DNA of 64,000 nucleotides. It comes from Lentzea alba (GTDB taxonomy: Bacteria; Actinomycetota; Actinomycetes; Mycobacteriales; Pseudonocardiaceae). A program made the translations under genes and the position numbers. Location: contig NZ_JAAMPJ010000003.1 of NCBI RefSeq assembly GCF_011067745.1, forward strand, positions 558,001 to 622,000, in the 5' to 3' direction. The notes beneath the pieces are model-generated. The model made no database searches and had not been told where the DNA came from. It worked only from the letters and a program-made list of their open reading frames with translations. Of the stretch, positions 25,201 to 31,064 are shown piece by piece. Position 1 is the first letter of the stretch; every line of letters starts with the position of its first letter.

Positions 25201-27095
25201 TCCGGCAACGCGCGGCGGTCCAGCTTTCCGTTGGCGGTCAACGGGAACTCGGCCATCACGACGATGTGCGCGGGCACCATGTACTCGACGAGGTGCTCAA
25301 CGGCCCACTGCTTCACGGCGTCCGCGGTCAGGCTGTCCACTGAAGGGACGACGTATCCGACGAGGTAGTTGCCGCCCGCCGAGTTCTTCCGGACCACGAC
25401 ACAGGTGTGCCGGACCTGAGGGTGTTCGGCCAGCGCGACCTCGACGTCCTCCAGTTCCAGCCGCATGCCGCGGATCTTGACCTGGTTGTCGACGCGGCCG
25501 AGGAAGTCGAGCGACCCGTCGGGTGCGAACCGCGCCAGGTCGCCGGTGCGGTAGAGGCGCGAACCGTCGGTGGCGAACGGGTTCGCGACGAACCGCGACG
25601 CCGTCAGGCCGGGAGCGTTCACATAACCGCGGCCCAGCAGGAAACCGCCGATGTACAGCTCGCCACCGACACCGGGAGGGCACGGTCGCAGCTGGTCGTC
25701 CAGCACGTAGAGGTCCGTGTTCGGGTTGGCCTTGCCGATCGACGTCGACAGCCGCTCCGCCTCGCCGCGGTAGATCACGTGCGAGACGCCGATCGTGGCC
25801 TCGGCTGGGCCGTAACCGTGGTACATCGGGATGTCGAGCTGCGTGCGGAACCGGTCGTACAGCTCGGGGGTCAGCACCTCGCCGCCGCACCAGACGTGCC
25901 GCAGGCTGTCGAGCTCACCGTCGCCGGCGATGTTCAGCAGCACGTCCAGCATCGACGACACGAGGTACACGAACGTCACGCGGTGCCGGTCGATCGTGCG
26001 CAGCAGGTGGTGCGGGTCGCGCTCGCCACCGGACCGCACGACGACGGTCCGGCCGCCGCACACCAGCGGCAGGAAGATCTCGTTGATCGAGATGTCGAAC
26101 GACAGCGGCGCCTTGAACAGCGACGCGTCGGAGTGTCCGAAGTGGAGGATCTGGTGCACCTGCCACAGCAGGCGTTCGCTGATCGCCTCGTGGCGGATCA
26201 TCGCGCCCTTGGGGCGGCCGGTCGAGCCGGACGTGAACATCACGTACGCGAGTTGCGCGCCCTGGATCGTGACATCGGTGGGGTCGCCGGAGTGGTCTGA
26301 GAAACCCCAGCCGTCGAGGTCAACGGCGACAGCTTCGGGCTCGCCTTCCTGGCCGGTGCCGAGAAGTAAGACGACCTGGGCGTCGGTGATCACGGACTCG
26401 CGCCGCGACGCCGGCCACTGCGGGTCCAGCGGTACGAACGCGGCCCCGGCCTGCAGCACGGCGAGGAGGCTGATCACCATCTCGGCCGAGCGGTCCAGGG
26501 AGATGCCGACGACCTGTTCGGTCCGCAAGCCGCGTTCGATCAGGTGGCGGGCCAGCTGGTTGGAACGGGTGAGCGCCTCGCCGTAGGTGAACGCGCGCTC
26601 GCCGTCGTTGATCGCCACGGCGTCCGGGCGCTGCCGGGCCTGCTCGCGGAACAGCTCGACGATGCTCGGCCGGTCGCGCGGGAACTCGTTGTCGTTCCAC
26701 CGCGCCAGGTCCGCCAGTCGTTCCTCGACCGTCTGGGAGGTCAGCGTGCCGATGGCGCGGTTCGGGAACTCGGCGAGGTCGTCCAGCGCTCGCTGGGCCG
26801 CACCGGAGTCGACGCCCTCGGGCAGCGGGATCACCCAGCCGTCAGGGCGTTCCGTGACGTCCCACCGCTGGCCCTTGTCGGCCCAGACCAGCAGGTCGCC
26901 GAAAAGCGTTGCAGGCGTGAGGTCGAGTCCGTCGATCTGCAGGTCCGGGTTCGCCCACCGGGTCAGCGCGACGGCGCTCGCGACGGCGATGGTCCGCTGA
27001 GGGTACTCACCGGCACGGCGCCGAATGGAGGCGATCCGGGCGGTCGAAAGAAGTACGTCACGCTCGGCCATCAGTTCCATCGACGACTCAGCCAT
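16245..27095 (-). CDS. cchH: Coelichelin-type trimodular NRPS (A-T-E-C-A-T-E-C-A-T)
   Basis: A 3616-residue synthetase. Domains by residue: remnant C-end 1-140; A1 145-632 (TSGSTGRPKG 288, NGKLD 622); T1 645-715 (Ser677); E1 725-1160 (HHVVIDG 844); C2 1175-1600 (HHIIADG 1310); A2 1601-2095; T2 2115-2180 (Ser2146); E2 2200-2595 (HHLAVDA 2329); C3 2600-3030; A3 3035-3525; T3 3540-3612 (Ser3577). There is no thioesterase. Specificity codes, aligned by me to GrsA positions, are DINYWGGIGK, DFWNIGMIHK and DMENLGLINK. As I recall them, these fit coelichelin CchH modules for formyl-hydroxyornithine, Thr and hydroxyornithine. C3 has SYHLLLWDG, with the second His of HHxxxDG replaced by Leu2730. The T2-E2 linker contains a genomic repeat. 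An iron box lies 15 bases before the ATG. Confidence 0.95.
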   Translation of the reverse strand: MAESSMELMAERDVLLSTARIASIRRRAGEYPQRTIAVASAVALTRWANPDLQIDGLDLTPATLFGDLLVWADKGQRWDVTERPDGWVIPLPEGVDSGAAQRALDDLAEFPNRAIGTLTSQTVEERLADLARWNDNEFPRDRPSIVELFREQARQRPDAVAINDGERAFTYGEALTRSNQLARHLIERGLRTEQVVGISLDRSAEMVISLLAVLQAGAAFVPLDPQWPASRRESVITDAQVVLLLGTGQEGEPEAVAVDLDGWGFSDHSGDPTDVTIQGAQLAYVMFTSGSTGRPKGAMIRHEAISERLLWQVHQILHFGHSDASLFKAPLSFDISINEIFLPLVCGGRTVVVRSGGERDPHHLLRTIDRHRVTFVYLVSSMLDVLLNIAGDGELDSLRHVWCGGEVLTPELYDRFRTQLDIPMYHGYGPAEATIGVSHVIYRGEAERLSTSIGKANPNTDLYVLDDQLRPCPPGVGGELYIGGFLLGRGYVNAPGLTASRFVANPFATDGSRLYRTGDLARFAPDGSLDFLGRVDNQVKIRGMRLELEDVEVALAEHPQVRHTCVVVRKNSAGGNYLVGYVVPSVDSLTADAVKQWAVEHLVEYMVPAHIVVMAEFPLTANGKLDRRALPEPTVETGPVTAAETDDEAVICAAIAAVLRVEQVGADQDFFELGGDSILAISLLSALRAEGVFVTATQIFLNRTPRALAAVASRDGASTVDHDDVPTGPVAGLPIVQWLGETTDAIDGFVQSVVLNTPPDLTADALTQILNAVVERHDMLRAKLVRGERWSFDIPADGHALWDESNAPLDECVVAATEGLNPDAGIMLRAVWRSAARQLVIVIHHVVIDGVSWRILFDDLALAWQQVSSGAPVELRPVGTSFRRWTQLLEQASFEADRSYFQRVLPGVDQLLGRRELTDSDVVAGEQVRTVTVGSAATAALLGDVPALFHAKVNDVLLTGLAVALARWRRDNGQDQTFAHVELEGHGREGRFVPLDPDLSRTVGWFTTLFPVTVDPGSDDLASALKRVKEDLALVPSNGVSYGALKYLGRNTFEAPRPQVLFNYLGRFSGGTTGDWQLAENAGQLGEKRDPAMRLPRALEFNASAEPGADGELELVTVISWPSGVFTDADITKIGEYFVAALEGLAALTEGGHSPSDFDLVPLTQADVDSLDSPALRDVLPLTPLQEGLYFHSVFDDDSAHRYVEQQLLTLSGSVDARRLEAAAVRVLELFPNLAARFVGLPDGRVVSVLESGVRPEFSTVDGQGMTDEELRAFAEQDRVAGFDLARGPLMRFTLIRTAPGRYVLVQTVHHIIADGWSVPPMLRALLAEYETPGSVHVRGGYADYVRWLVTSDAEESDRVWAAELAGLSAPSLVAEGHTPSDQFADMVLDAPADLDESVRASGVSLSNAVHSAWGVTLGGILGSQDVVFGSTVSGRDADVPGIAEMVGLFINTIPVRVKWSDSASAHDLLASVRSHQTAVLPHQHVSLTRIGRQAPHGSAFDTIVVFDVATDATSLSGPFEITEIVNEGASHYPLTLVAERGNDGALRFNLIYDTTVVREAGAHTILRAFIDTLTSLLSGSSIPVPSLTSVRAAADVEPVTLAGLFDAAAERSPSSRAVTMCHLDGSSESLTYGMLADAKNRLARSLVNAGVGPRQRVAVAIGRSLEQVVALVGIVSAGGAYVPLDLAYPDERLEYVLADSAPQVVLVEREHRERFERLLSQAGVAARVLVYGDEVPGDAVLPPFDWQNPAYVIYTSGSTGRPKGVVVPHASVVTLLANTQPDMNFGPDDVWTQFHSYSFDFAVWELWGALVYGGELLVPDHGLTRSPVDFHALVRSRGVTVLNQTPSAFYQFIEADRLSSPLPALRRIIFGGEALELSRVRPWVERYGCDRPSLVNMYGITETTIHVTHRVLDSSDFASGREVSPIGGPIPGLRTYLLDSTLRPVPPGQVGAIYVAGAQIALGYHNRPGLTAGRFVADPFSGDGARMYNTGDLARRTLDGSLEFVGRADNQVQLKGFRIELGEVETAIRSVPGVVDVAVTVADTADHLVAHVVGTPASDIAAVLGSKLPVHMVPQRVLALDALPLTVNGKLDRKALEERARAEDAPAPAAADAPVLTSLVSIFAEALPGTDVDADSDFFVSGGDSIIAISVVNRARALGLSIAPRDLFLHKTPRALAAHAGPSRALQVNESSPRALQQQEDGPVVPTPIVLRQRELGGELKLFAQARQLGCGSLAEAQRAAEAVVKAHAVLRMRLRVEHGVWSFGIDPDSQAPWGGRVPTPIISSGSDNSGDPQVAANEAARRLDPEAGIMAAFTWLESTRSLVVVVHHLAVDAVSWLILLDDIATAMRGEDLAPTTTPFGTYTSALAIQAQSNTDLHRWIEVLDSPVLTQQIGDQREITVNLSADITDRVVHAAPVALGVGLTELLCGALRTALTEIQGTPTDLVIELERHGRVPVRDDHDYTRTVGWFTSIAPVKLSPHTDPVQAARELAQRQPDEQQHVGFGQLRYLNPQTAPVLAALPRPQVLFNYLGRGSESQAIDVDAGSQPSPYAVEVNSWVDTSTGSLRATFALSEDVSDEIAARWLLALERIADASVNARRTAPVSPLQRGLYFQAELAGAAGHYVAQSYFTFDRRLDTAALAKALQHVIARHPVVGAGFEDEDGSPVQVLGTSGEVEVRAVDVLNQDAVEALRVEDRGTGFDLGAPPLVRLTVLRLPDGRDALLFSYHLLLWDGWSREIVLRDLFGAYRAFLQNEPVDSSPATPSFESYTRALQAKDAQAAERFWAGYLADLPGPTLLGDGSTSDSLPAKIVRTLSTEDSDRVKEAARKHGVTLNSVVTGALGLLLGSETGRGDATFGVTVSGREEEGTDGIVGVLLNTVPMRITARPGDTAATFLANVQASRVDAMEHEHVGLGEIQRASGHDQLFDNLFVLQNFLDDSTFDELNAANGIIDHESEDSTHYPFTWVVTPGRQLTVKLEYRPEVTDPALAERLFDDYLRVLADLTTTDGPVGAILGTGPVPELNPANDFGNQTVVDLFDTAADRNPDRIALVAHGKTMTFAELRDRSRHLAGVLSDKGIGVETSVAIAVPRSMDWVVALFGILRCGAAYVPLELDHPDERIAAIIDDARPSLIITTSAVAPRIQGDVFELDAPWPDAEPVITFAAADPNRLKHAAYTIYTSGSTGKPKGVVTEYAGLTNMLVNHQRRIFEPVLAEHGHRTFRIAHTVSFAFDMSWEELLWLADGHEVHVCDEELRRDATGLVEYCLQHEIDVINVTPTYAQQLVAEGLLSAEHKPALVLLGGEAVTPTLWQQLADTPGTIGYNLYGPTEYTINTLGVGTFDCVDPVVGVAIDNTDVYVLDPWLRHVPDGVPGELYVSGVGIARGYLGQPGQSAERFVACPWVPGERMYRTGDLVIRRPDGNLLYLGRTDKQVKIRGHRVELGEVEARFAAHEGVRFVAAVAQADPQVDGAYRLAAYLVLEPGADIPSIAAEVGAGMPDYLRPSHYAEVDAIPLTVNGKADTSALPEARPLGTLVEQEVRELTETETVVREMFAEALDLDEDEVGMTSGFTDLGGHSMLAVRLIGLLRREFGPVVTIRDLLSLSTPEAIARHVDEH
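20224..20290 (-). other. Atypical-codon patch inside the E2 domain of the NRPS
   Basis: Around NRPS residues 2269-2291 the frame uses codons rare in its surroundings (CCT, GGG, GGT, ACT, CCA, TCA, TCT, AAT) and encodes WGGRVPTPIISSGSDNSGDP. The equivalent stretch of E1 (ESNAPLDECVVAATEGL) is about 13 residues shorter. It looks like a small inserted or recently altered loop. The reading frame is intact. Confidence 0.5.
20509..20559. repeat. Genomic palindromic repeat in frame in the NRPS (T2-E2 linker)
   Basis: GCACGCGGGG (20509-20518) pairs perfectly with CCCCGCGTGC (20550-20559). The bases at 20533-20557 match 23 of 25 with the intergenic repeat at 49165-49189 (shared core TGGAGCG.ACGA.AGGGCC and CCCGCGT). 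In the NRPS it encodes residues 2179-2196 (AHAGPSRALQVNESSPRA), a linker between the second carrier and epimerase domains. Members of one repeat family thus occur both between genes and within a coding frame. Confidence 0.65.
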
Positions 27096-27109
27096 CCCTT
27101 CACGATCGG

Positions 27110-27128
27110 TGAAGGTAGCCTAACCTAA
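27110..27128 (-). promoter_or_regulatory. Iron box (DmdR/IdeR type) before the NRPS
   Basis: On the minus strand TTAGGTTAGGCTACCTTCA matches the 19-bp DtxR-family box TTAGGTTAGGCTAACCTAA at 16 positions. It overlaps the stop codon of the upstream exporter gene and ends 15 bases before the NRPS start. This suggests iron-dependent repression of a promoter specific to the NRPS, or at least a roadblock within the operon. Confidence 0.75.
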
Positions 27129-28921
27129 GTAGTTGCCGATCCGAATCGCCAAGCGGCCCAAAGTGCCGCGTAACGCCCGTCACGCGCGACCAGTTCCTCG
27201 TGGGTGCCCTGCTCGATGACCCGGCCCGCGTCGAGGACCGCGATCCGATCCGCCGCCATCGCCTGGGTGAGCCGGTGCGCGACCAGAAGCGTGGTGCGGC
27301 CCCGGCAGGCCGCGAGCGCGGCACGTTCGAGCGCGGCGGCACCCTGGCTGCCCGCCTCGGCCGTCGACTCGTCGAGCACGACGACGGGGGACCGGCCGAG
27401 CACGAGCCTGGCCAGCGCGATCTGGGCGATCTTGGTCACGTCGAGGCGTTCGCCACCCTCGCCGACGTCGGTCTGCAGGCCCTGCGGAAGCGCTTCGACC
27501 CACGAATCCGCGCCGACGGTGCGCAGTGCGTCCATCAACTCGTCGTCGGTGGCGTCGGGAGCGGCCAGCCGCAGGTCCTCGGCGAGCGGACCGGCGAAGA
27601 CGTGCGCCTCCTGGGTCAGGATGCTGACCAACGCGCGCGCGCCTGCCTCGTCCAGTTCGGCGAGGTCCGACGGTCCGATGTGGACGGACCCGGTCTGCGG
27701 CGTGCCGGTACCGGCGACCAGCGCCGCCAGCGTCGTCTTGCCCGCACCGGTCGCGCCGACCAGCGCGAGCGAGGTGCCGGCGGGGATCTCCAGGTCGATG
27801 TCCCGCAGCACGTCGTGCTCGGATTCGGGGTAGCGGAAGGAAAGCCCGCGCACCGTGACCGCAAGCGGCTCGGCGTTCTGGTCCACCGCGACCGCGCTGC
27901 GGACGAGCTCGTCGCCGTCGGATTCCGTGAGAACACCGACGAGCCTGGTCAGTCCGGCGCCGGACTTCTGCGCCTCGTCGAAGAACGCCATGATCAAACC
28001 GAGCGGTACGAACAACTTGTGGAACAACAGTGCCGCGACCGACACCTGGCCGAGCGACGATTGTCCGTTCGTCACCAGGAAGTAGCCGACCACGATGATC
28101 AGCCCGAGGCCGATGAACTCGGCGCGGTTCTCCCGGCCGATGAACCGGCCGAAGAACCGGAAGACCTCGATGCCGATGTTGCGCACCCGCCACGACTCGG
28201 CGGTCACCTTGTCCCGGAAGGCGTTCTCGAGACGGTAGGCGCGCACCGTTTCGATGCCGTCCAGCGCGCTGATGAACGCCTGGGCGCGATCGGCCTGGGC
28301 TTCGGAACGAGCGCGGTAGAGCGGCTGCGAACGCGGCAGGTACCAGCGCAACGCCAGCCAGTAGGCGGGCAGCGCGCACGCACCGGCGAGCCCGAGCCGC
28401 CAGTCGAGCCCGAACATGCCCGCGGTGGCGATGACCACCAGCACGACCGCCGAGAAGATCGTCGGAATCGCCGTGCGGAAACCCTTGGAGATGACCGCGA
28501 CGTCGTCACCGACCCGGGAGAGCACGTCACCGCGGCCGACCTGCTCGATCCGCGCGCTCGGCATGCCGAGCACCGCGCGGACCGCGCCTTCCCGCAACCG
28601 CGCCAGCATCTCCGCGCCGACCCTGCCGATGAGGTACGTCGAGACCGCGGTCATGACCGCGCCGAACAACGCGGACACGACCGTGGCGATGCCGATCGTC
28701 CAGAGGATCGAAGCGTTTCGCCCGCCGACGATCCCGTCCACCACGGTGCCCAGCAGGAACACCGGGATGATCTGCAGCACCGCCCCGGCCACCGTCGCCA
28801 GCACGGTGGCGATCGGCAGGCCGGGGGCGTTGCGGCAGTGGTCCAGCACCCACCGCAAGGCCTCGCGTCCGGTGGCCGTGCGCAGGATGTTCGCGGGCAC
28901 GGCGGAGACACTCGTGGTCAC
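27125..28921 (-). CDS. Half-ABC exporter, partner NBD with intact Walker A/B but lost signature (CchG counterpart)
   Basis: A 598-residue type-IV ABC half transporter. The start at GTG 28921 has AAAGG upstream; an earlier in-frame extension merely translates a palindrome. Six membrane helices lie in residues 35-325. The NBD has Walker A GATGAGKTT (389-397), Walker B VVVLDES with Glu518 and an H-loop His549 (VAHRL). The LSGGQ signature, however, is replaced by LDVTK (493-497) and the D-loop is TAEAG. Combined with the exporter at 14567-16270 one complete and one dead ATP site result. The two genes flank the NRPS, as in the coelichelin cluster. The probable function is siderophore secretion; IrtAB-like import is an alternative. 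Confidence 0.88.
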   Translation of the reverse strand: MTTSVSAVPANILRTATGREALRWVLDHCRNAPGLPIATVLATVAGAVLQIIPVFLLGTVVDGIVGGRNASILWTIGIATVVSALFGAVMTAVSTYLIGRVGAEMLARLREGAVRAVLGMPSARIEQVGRGDVLSRVGDDVAVISKGFRTAIPTIFSAVVLVVIATAGMFGLDWRLGLAGACALPAYWLALRWYLPRSQPLYRARSEAQADRAQAFISALDGIETVRAYRLENAFRDKVTAESWRVRNIGIEVFRFFGRFIGRENRAEFIGLGLIIVVGYFLVTNGQSSLGQVSVAALLFHKLFVPLGLIMAFFDEAQKSGAGLTRLVGVLTESDGDELVRSAVAVDQNAEPLAVTVRGLSFRYPESEHDVLRDIDLEIPAGTSLALVGATGAGKTTLAALVAGTGTPQTGSVHIGPSDLAELDEAGARALVSILTQEAHVFAGPLAEDLRLAAPDATDDELMDALRTVGADSWVEALPQGLQTDVGEGGERLDVTKIAQIALARLVLGRSPVVVLDESTAEAGSQGAAALERAALAACRGRTTLLVAHRLTQAMAADRIAVLDAGRVIEQGTHEELVARDGRYAALWAAWRFGSATT

Positions 28922-28949
28922 GAGAGGACCTTTCAATGGTCGCGGGCTG

Positions 28950-29002
28950 GCCATGAACGGCGCTTTTGTGGACCTCAGGTCCACAAAAGCGCCGTTCATG
29001 GC
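28950..29002. repeat. Perfect 53-bp palindrome, family A (terminator-like)
   Basis: Left arm 28950-28975 and right arm 28977-29002 are perfectly complementary (26 bp) around a single C, with central ACCTCAGGT and GCTTTT/AAAAGC. It begins 20 bases after the binding-protein stop and ends the transport unit before the exporter-NRPS unit. The arms match those at 58604-58664 except for a few bases, and the design is shared with 37184-37244. Confidence 0.85.
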
Positions 29003-29021
29003 AGTTGGAGCCAGGGCTGGG

Positions 29022-30068
29022 TCAGCCGACCGACTTGGCGGCCTTGACCAGCTCGTCGATCGCGTACGGCATGGACGCCAGGGTGGCCTGCGAGATCGCG
29101 GCACCCACGGCGGGACCCTCGCTGTCGAGGATCCAGTGGACCTTGCCGGCCTTGACCGCGGGCAGGTTCGCGAAGAGCTGGAAGCCCTTGAGCGACTTCT
29201 GGTCCGCCTCGTCGGCGATGACGAAGATGCGGTCGACGTTCATCAGGTCGATGCGCTCGGGGGACAGCGTCGTGTAGAACTTGCCGCCCGCGATCTCGTC
29301 GATCTTCGTGTTGCCCTTGAAGCCGATGCCCGTGACGACCTGGCCGCGCACGTCGGTGGTGGTGAACGGCGCGACGGCGTCCTTGTACCAGGACGTGACG
29401 ACCGCGGTCTCGTTCGCCCAGGCCGGGTTCGCCTTCTTGGCGTCGGCGATCTTGTCGTCGATGCCCTTGATCAGCTTCGCGCCCTCGTCACCCTTGCCGA
29501 CCGCCTTCGCGACCTGCAGCGCGTTGTCCTGCCACTTGGCGGAGAAGGGCTCCTTCTCCTCCTTGGTCCGGCCGACCGTCGGAGCGATCTTGCTCAGCTT
29601 GTCGTACCAGGCCTGGTCGGCCTCGGAGTACACCGCGACGATCAGGTCGGGGCGCAGCTGGGCGATCTTCTCGTAGTTCGGCTCGGTGTCGCCGTTCTTC
29701 ATGACGACCTCGGGCGTCGTCGAGCCCCACTTGTCCTTCACCCAGGCCCACTGGGTGTTGATGTCGGGCTTCTTGCCCTCGGGGTTCGGGTACTGGTCGA
29801 CCATGCCGACCGGGACGACGCCCAGCGCGAGCAGCGTCTGGTCGTCGGTGTAGCCGAGGGAGACGACGCGCTTGGGCGCTTCCTTGATCTCCGTCGTGCC
29901 GAAGAAGTGCTCGACCTTGGTCGGGAACGTGCCACCGGAGGCGTTGTTCGCGTCAGTCGTCGTCGCAGGCGTGGAAGAACCGCACCCGGCGAGGACGCTG
30001 GCACCGACCACCACGGCTGCTGCCACAGCGGTCAGTCGCTTCCAGGTCATGGTCGTTCTCTGGCCCAT
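29022..30068 (-). CDS. Ferri-siderophore-binding lipoprotein (FhuD/FepB type; CchF counterpart)
   Basis: A 348-residue lipoprotein. The start at 30068 is chosen for the GAGG seven bases before it; ATG 30050 would give 342 residues. The signal peptide ends in ASVLAGCGSS, so Cys is lipidated. The mature part is a class-III binding protein with one long linking helix: APKRVVSLGYTDDQTLLALGVVPVGMVDQYPNPEGKKP in lobe one, LRPDLIVAVYSEADQAWYDKLSKIAPTV, and lobe two ending in VHWILDSEGPAVGAAISQATLASMPYAIDELV. It should deliver the loaded siderophore to the FecCD permeases encoded upstream. An iron box lies 68 bases before the start. Confidence 0.9.
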   Translation of the reverse strand: MGQRTTMTWKRLTAVAAAVVVGASVLAGCGSSTPATTTDANNASGGTFPTKVEHFFGTTEIKEAPKRVVSLGYTDDQTLLALGVVPVGMVDQYPNPEGKKPDINTQWAWVKDKWGSTTPEVVMKNGDTEPNYEKIAQLRPDLIVAVYSEADQAWYDKLSKIAPTVGRTKEEKEPFSAKWQDNALQVAKAVGKGDEGAKLIKGIDDKIADAKKANPAWANETAVVTSWYKDAVAPFTTTDVRGQVVTGIGFKGNTKIDEIAGGKFYTTLSPERIDLMNVDRIFVIADEADQKSLKGFQLFANLPAVKAGKVHWILDSEGPAVGAAISQATLASMPYAIDELVKAAKSVG

Positions 30069-30135
30069 TCGGCACCTCGTTCGTTCGCTGCCCACGCGGC
30101 GGGGGAAATTAGGACAGCCGAACCTTATCACTCGG

Positions 30136-30154
30136 TTAGGGCAGGCTAACCTAG
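30136..30154 (+). promoter_or_regulatory. Iron box before the siderophore-binding-protein gene
   Basis: TTAGGGCAGGCTAACCTAG matches 16 of 19 positions of TTAGGTTAGGCTAACCTAA. It overlaps the stop codon of the upstream ATPase gene and is positioned as an operator for the lipoprotein gene. Confidence 0.75.
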
Positions 30155-30979
30155 TTCTTGGTCACTCTTCGATACCACGTGGGTCCGGCCGATGGGGACG
30201 ATCAACGGACGCTCGCTGACCGGGTCGTCGATGACCTTCGCCTGCAGGCCGAACGTGTCCAGCAACAGGTCGCTGGTGATCACCTGGCTCGGATGTCCCT
30301 GCGCGACGATCGATCCGGACTTCATCACGATCAGGTTGTCGCTGTAGCGCACGGCCAGGTTCAGATCGTGCAGGACCATGACGATCGTGCAGCCGCCCTC
30401 GTGCAGGTCGTCGACGAGGTCGATCACGTCGATCGCGTGCGCGAGGTCCAGGTATGTCGTCGGCTCGTCGAGCAACAGCAGGTCGGTGCCCTGGGCGAGC
30501 GTCATGGAGATCCACACCCGCTGCCGCTGGCCGCCCGAGAGCGAGTCGACCGGCCGGTGGGCGAGATCGGCCACGCCGGTCATCTCGAGTGCCTTGGCGA
30601 CGATTCCCGCGTCGTCGCTCGACCACTGGCGGACCCAGCTCTGGTGCGGGTGCCGGCCGCGCGCGACCAGGTCGGCGACCGTGAGGCCCTCCGGCGCGAT
30701 CGGGGTCTGCGGGAGCAGGCCCATCTTCTTCGCGACGTCCTTGGTCTTGAGCCGCGCGATGTCGTGGCCGTCCAGCAGCACGGTTCCCCGGCGCGGTTTG
30801 AGCAGCCTGGACAGCGTCCGCAGCAGGGTCGACTTGCCGCAGCCGTTGGGCCCGATGACCGTGGTGATGACGCCCGTCGGGATGGAGACGTCCAGGTTGT
30901 CGAGCACGACCCGGTCGGCGTACCCGACCGTGACGCCCTCGGCACCCAGTCGGGCGGCATCGTTGCGCAGCGCGGTCAT
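30146..30979 (-). CDS. FecE-type siderophore ABC transporter ATPase (CchE counterpart)
   Basis: A 277-residue ATP-binding subunit. Walker A is GPNGCGKSTLLR, the signature LSGGQRQRVWI, Walker B LLLLDEPTTYLD, and the H-loop MVLHDLNLAVRYSDN, all canonical for FecE/FhuC-type importers. It energises uptake of the ferri-siderophore through the two FecCD permeases at 31725-33835. In the coelichelin cluster the ATPase gene directly follows the permeases; here a lectin gene is interposed. The start at 30979 follows a weak iron box. Confidence 0.92.
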   Translation of the reverse strand: MTALRNDAARLGAEGVTVGYADRVVLDNLDVSIPTGVITTVIGPNGCGKSTLLRTLSRLLKPRRGTVLLDGHDIARLKTKDVAKKMGLLPQTPIAPEGLTVADLVARGRHPHQSWVRQWSSDDAGIVAKALEMTGVADLAHRPVDSLSGGQRQRVWISMTLAQGTDLLLLDEPTTYLDLAHAIDVIDLVDDLHEGGCTIVMVLHDLNLAVRYSDNLIVMKSGSIVAQGHPSQVITSDLLLDTFGLQAKVIDDPVSERPLIVPIGRTHVVSKSDQELG

Positions 30980-30992
30980 AGGGCAACCTTAC

Positions 30993-31011
30993 TTAACGCA
31001 GGCTCACCTCA
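30993..31011 (+). promoter_or_regulatory. Weak iron box before the FecE-type ATPase gene
   Basis: TTAACGCAGGCTCACCTCA matches 13 of 19 positions of the DtxR-family box; the right half (GGCTCACCT) is the well-conserved part. It lies 14 bases before the ATPase start. The presence of a site here implies the ATPase has its own promoter, separated from the permeases by the lectin gene and its terminator. Confidence 0.5.
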
Positions 31012-31016
31012 GTGAA

Positions 31017-31053
31017 CGGACGGGCCCCGCAAGCGGGTGGGCGGGCCCGTCCG
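31017..31053. terminator. Terminator hairpin after the RICIN gene
   Basis: CGGACGGGCCC (31017-31027) pairs perfectly with GGGCCCGTCCG (31043-31053); the loop carries a further small CCGC/GCGG stem. It starts 12 bases after the stop of the minus-strand lectin gene. Confidence 0.7.
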
Positions 31054-31064
31054 CGCCCGGATCT

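Noticed and set aside
28922..29104. Extension of the exporter gene through the palindrome
   Set aside because: The extra codons translate the palindrome and part of the antisense of the binding-protein gene. GTG 28921 has a ribosome site and begins a normal exporter N-terminus.
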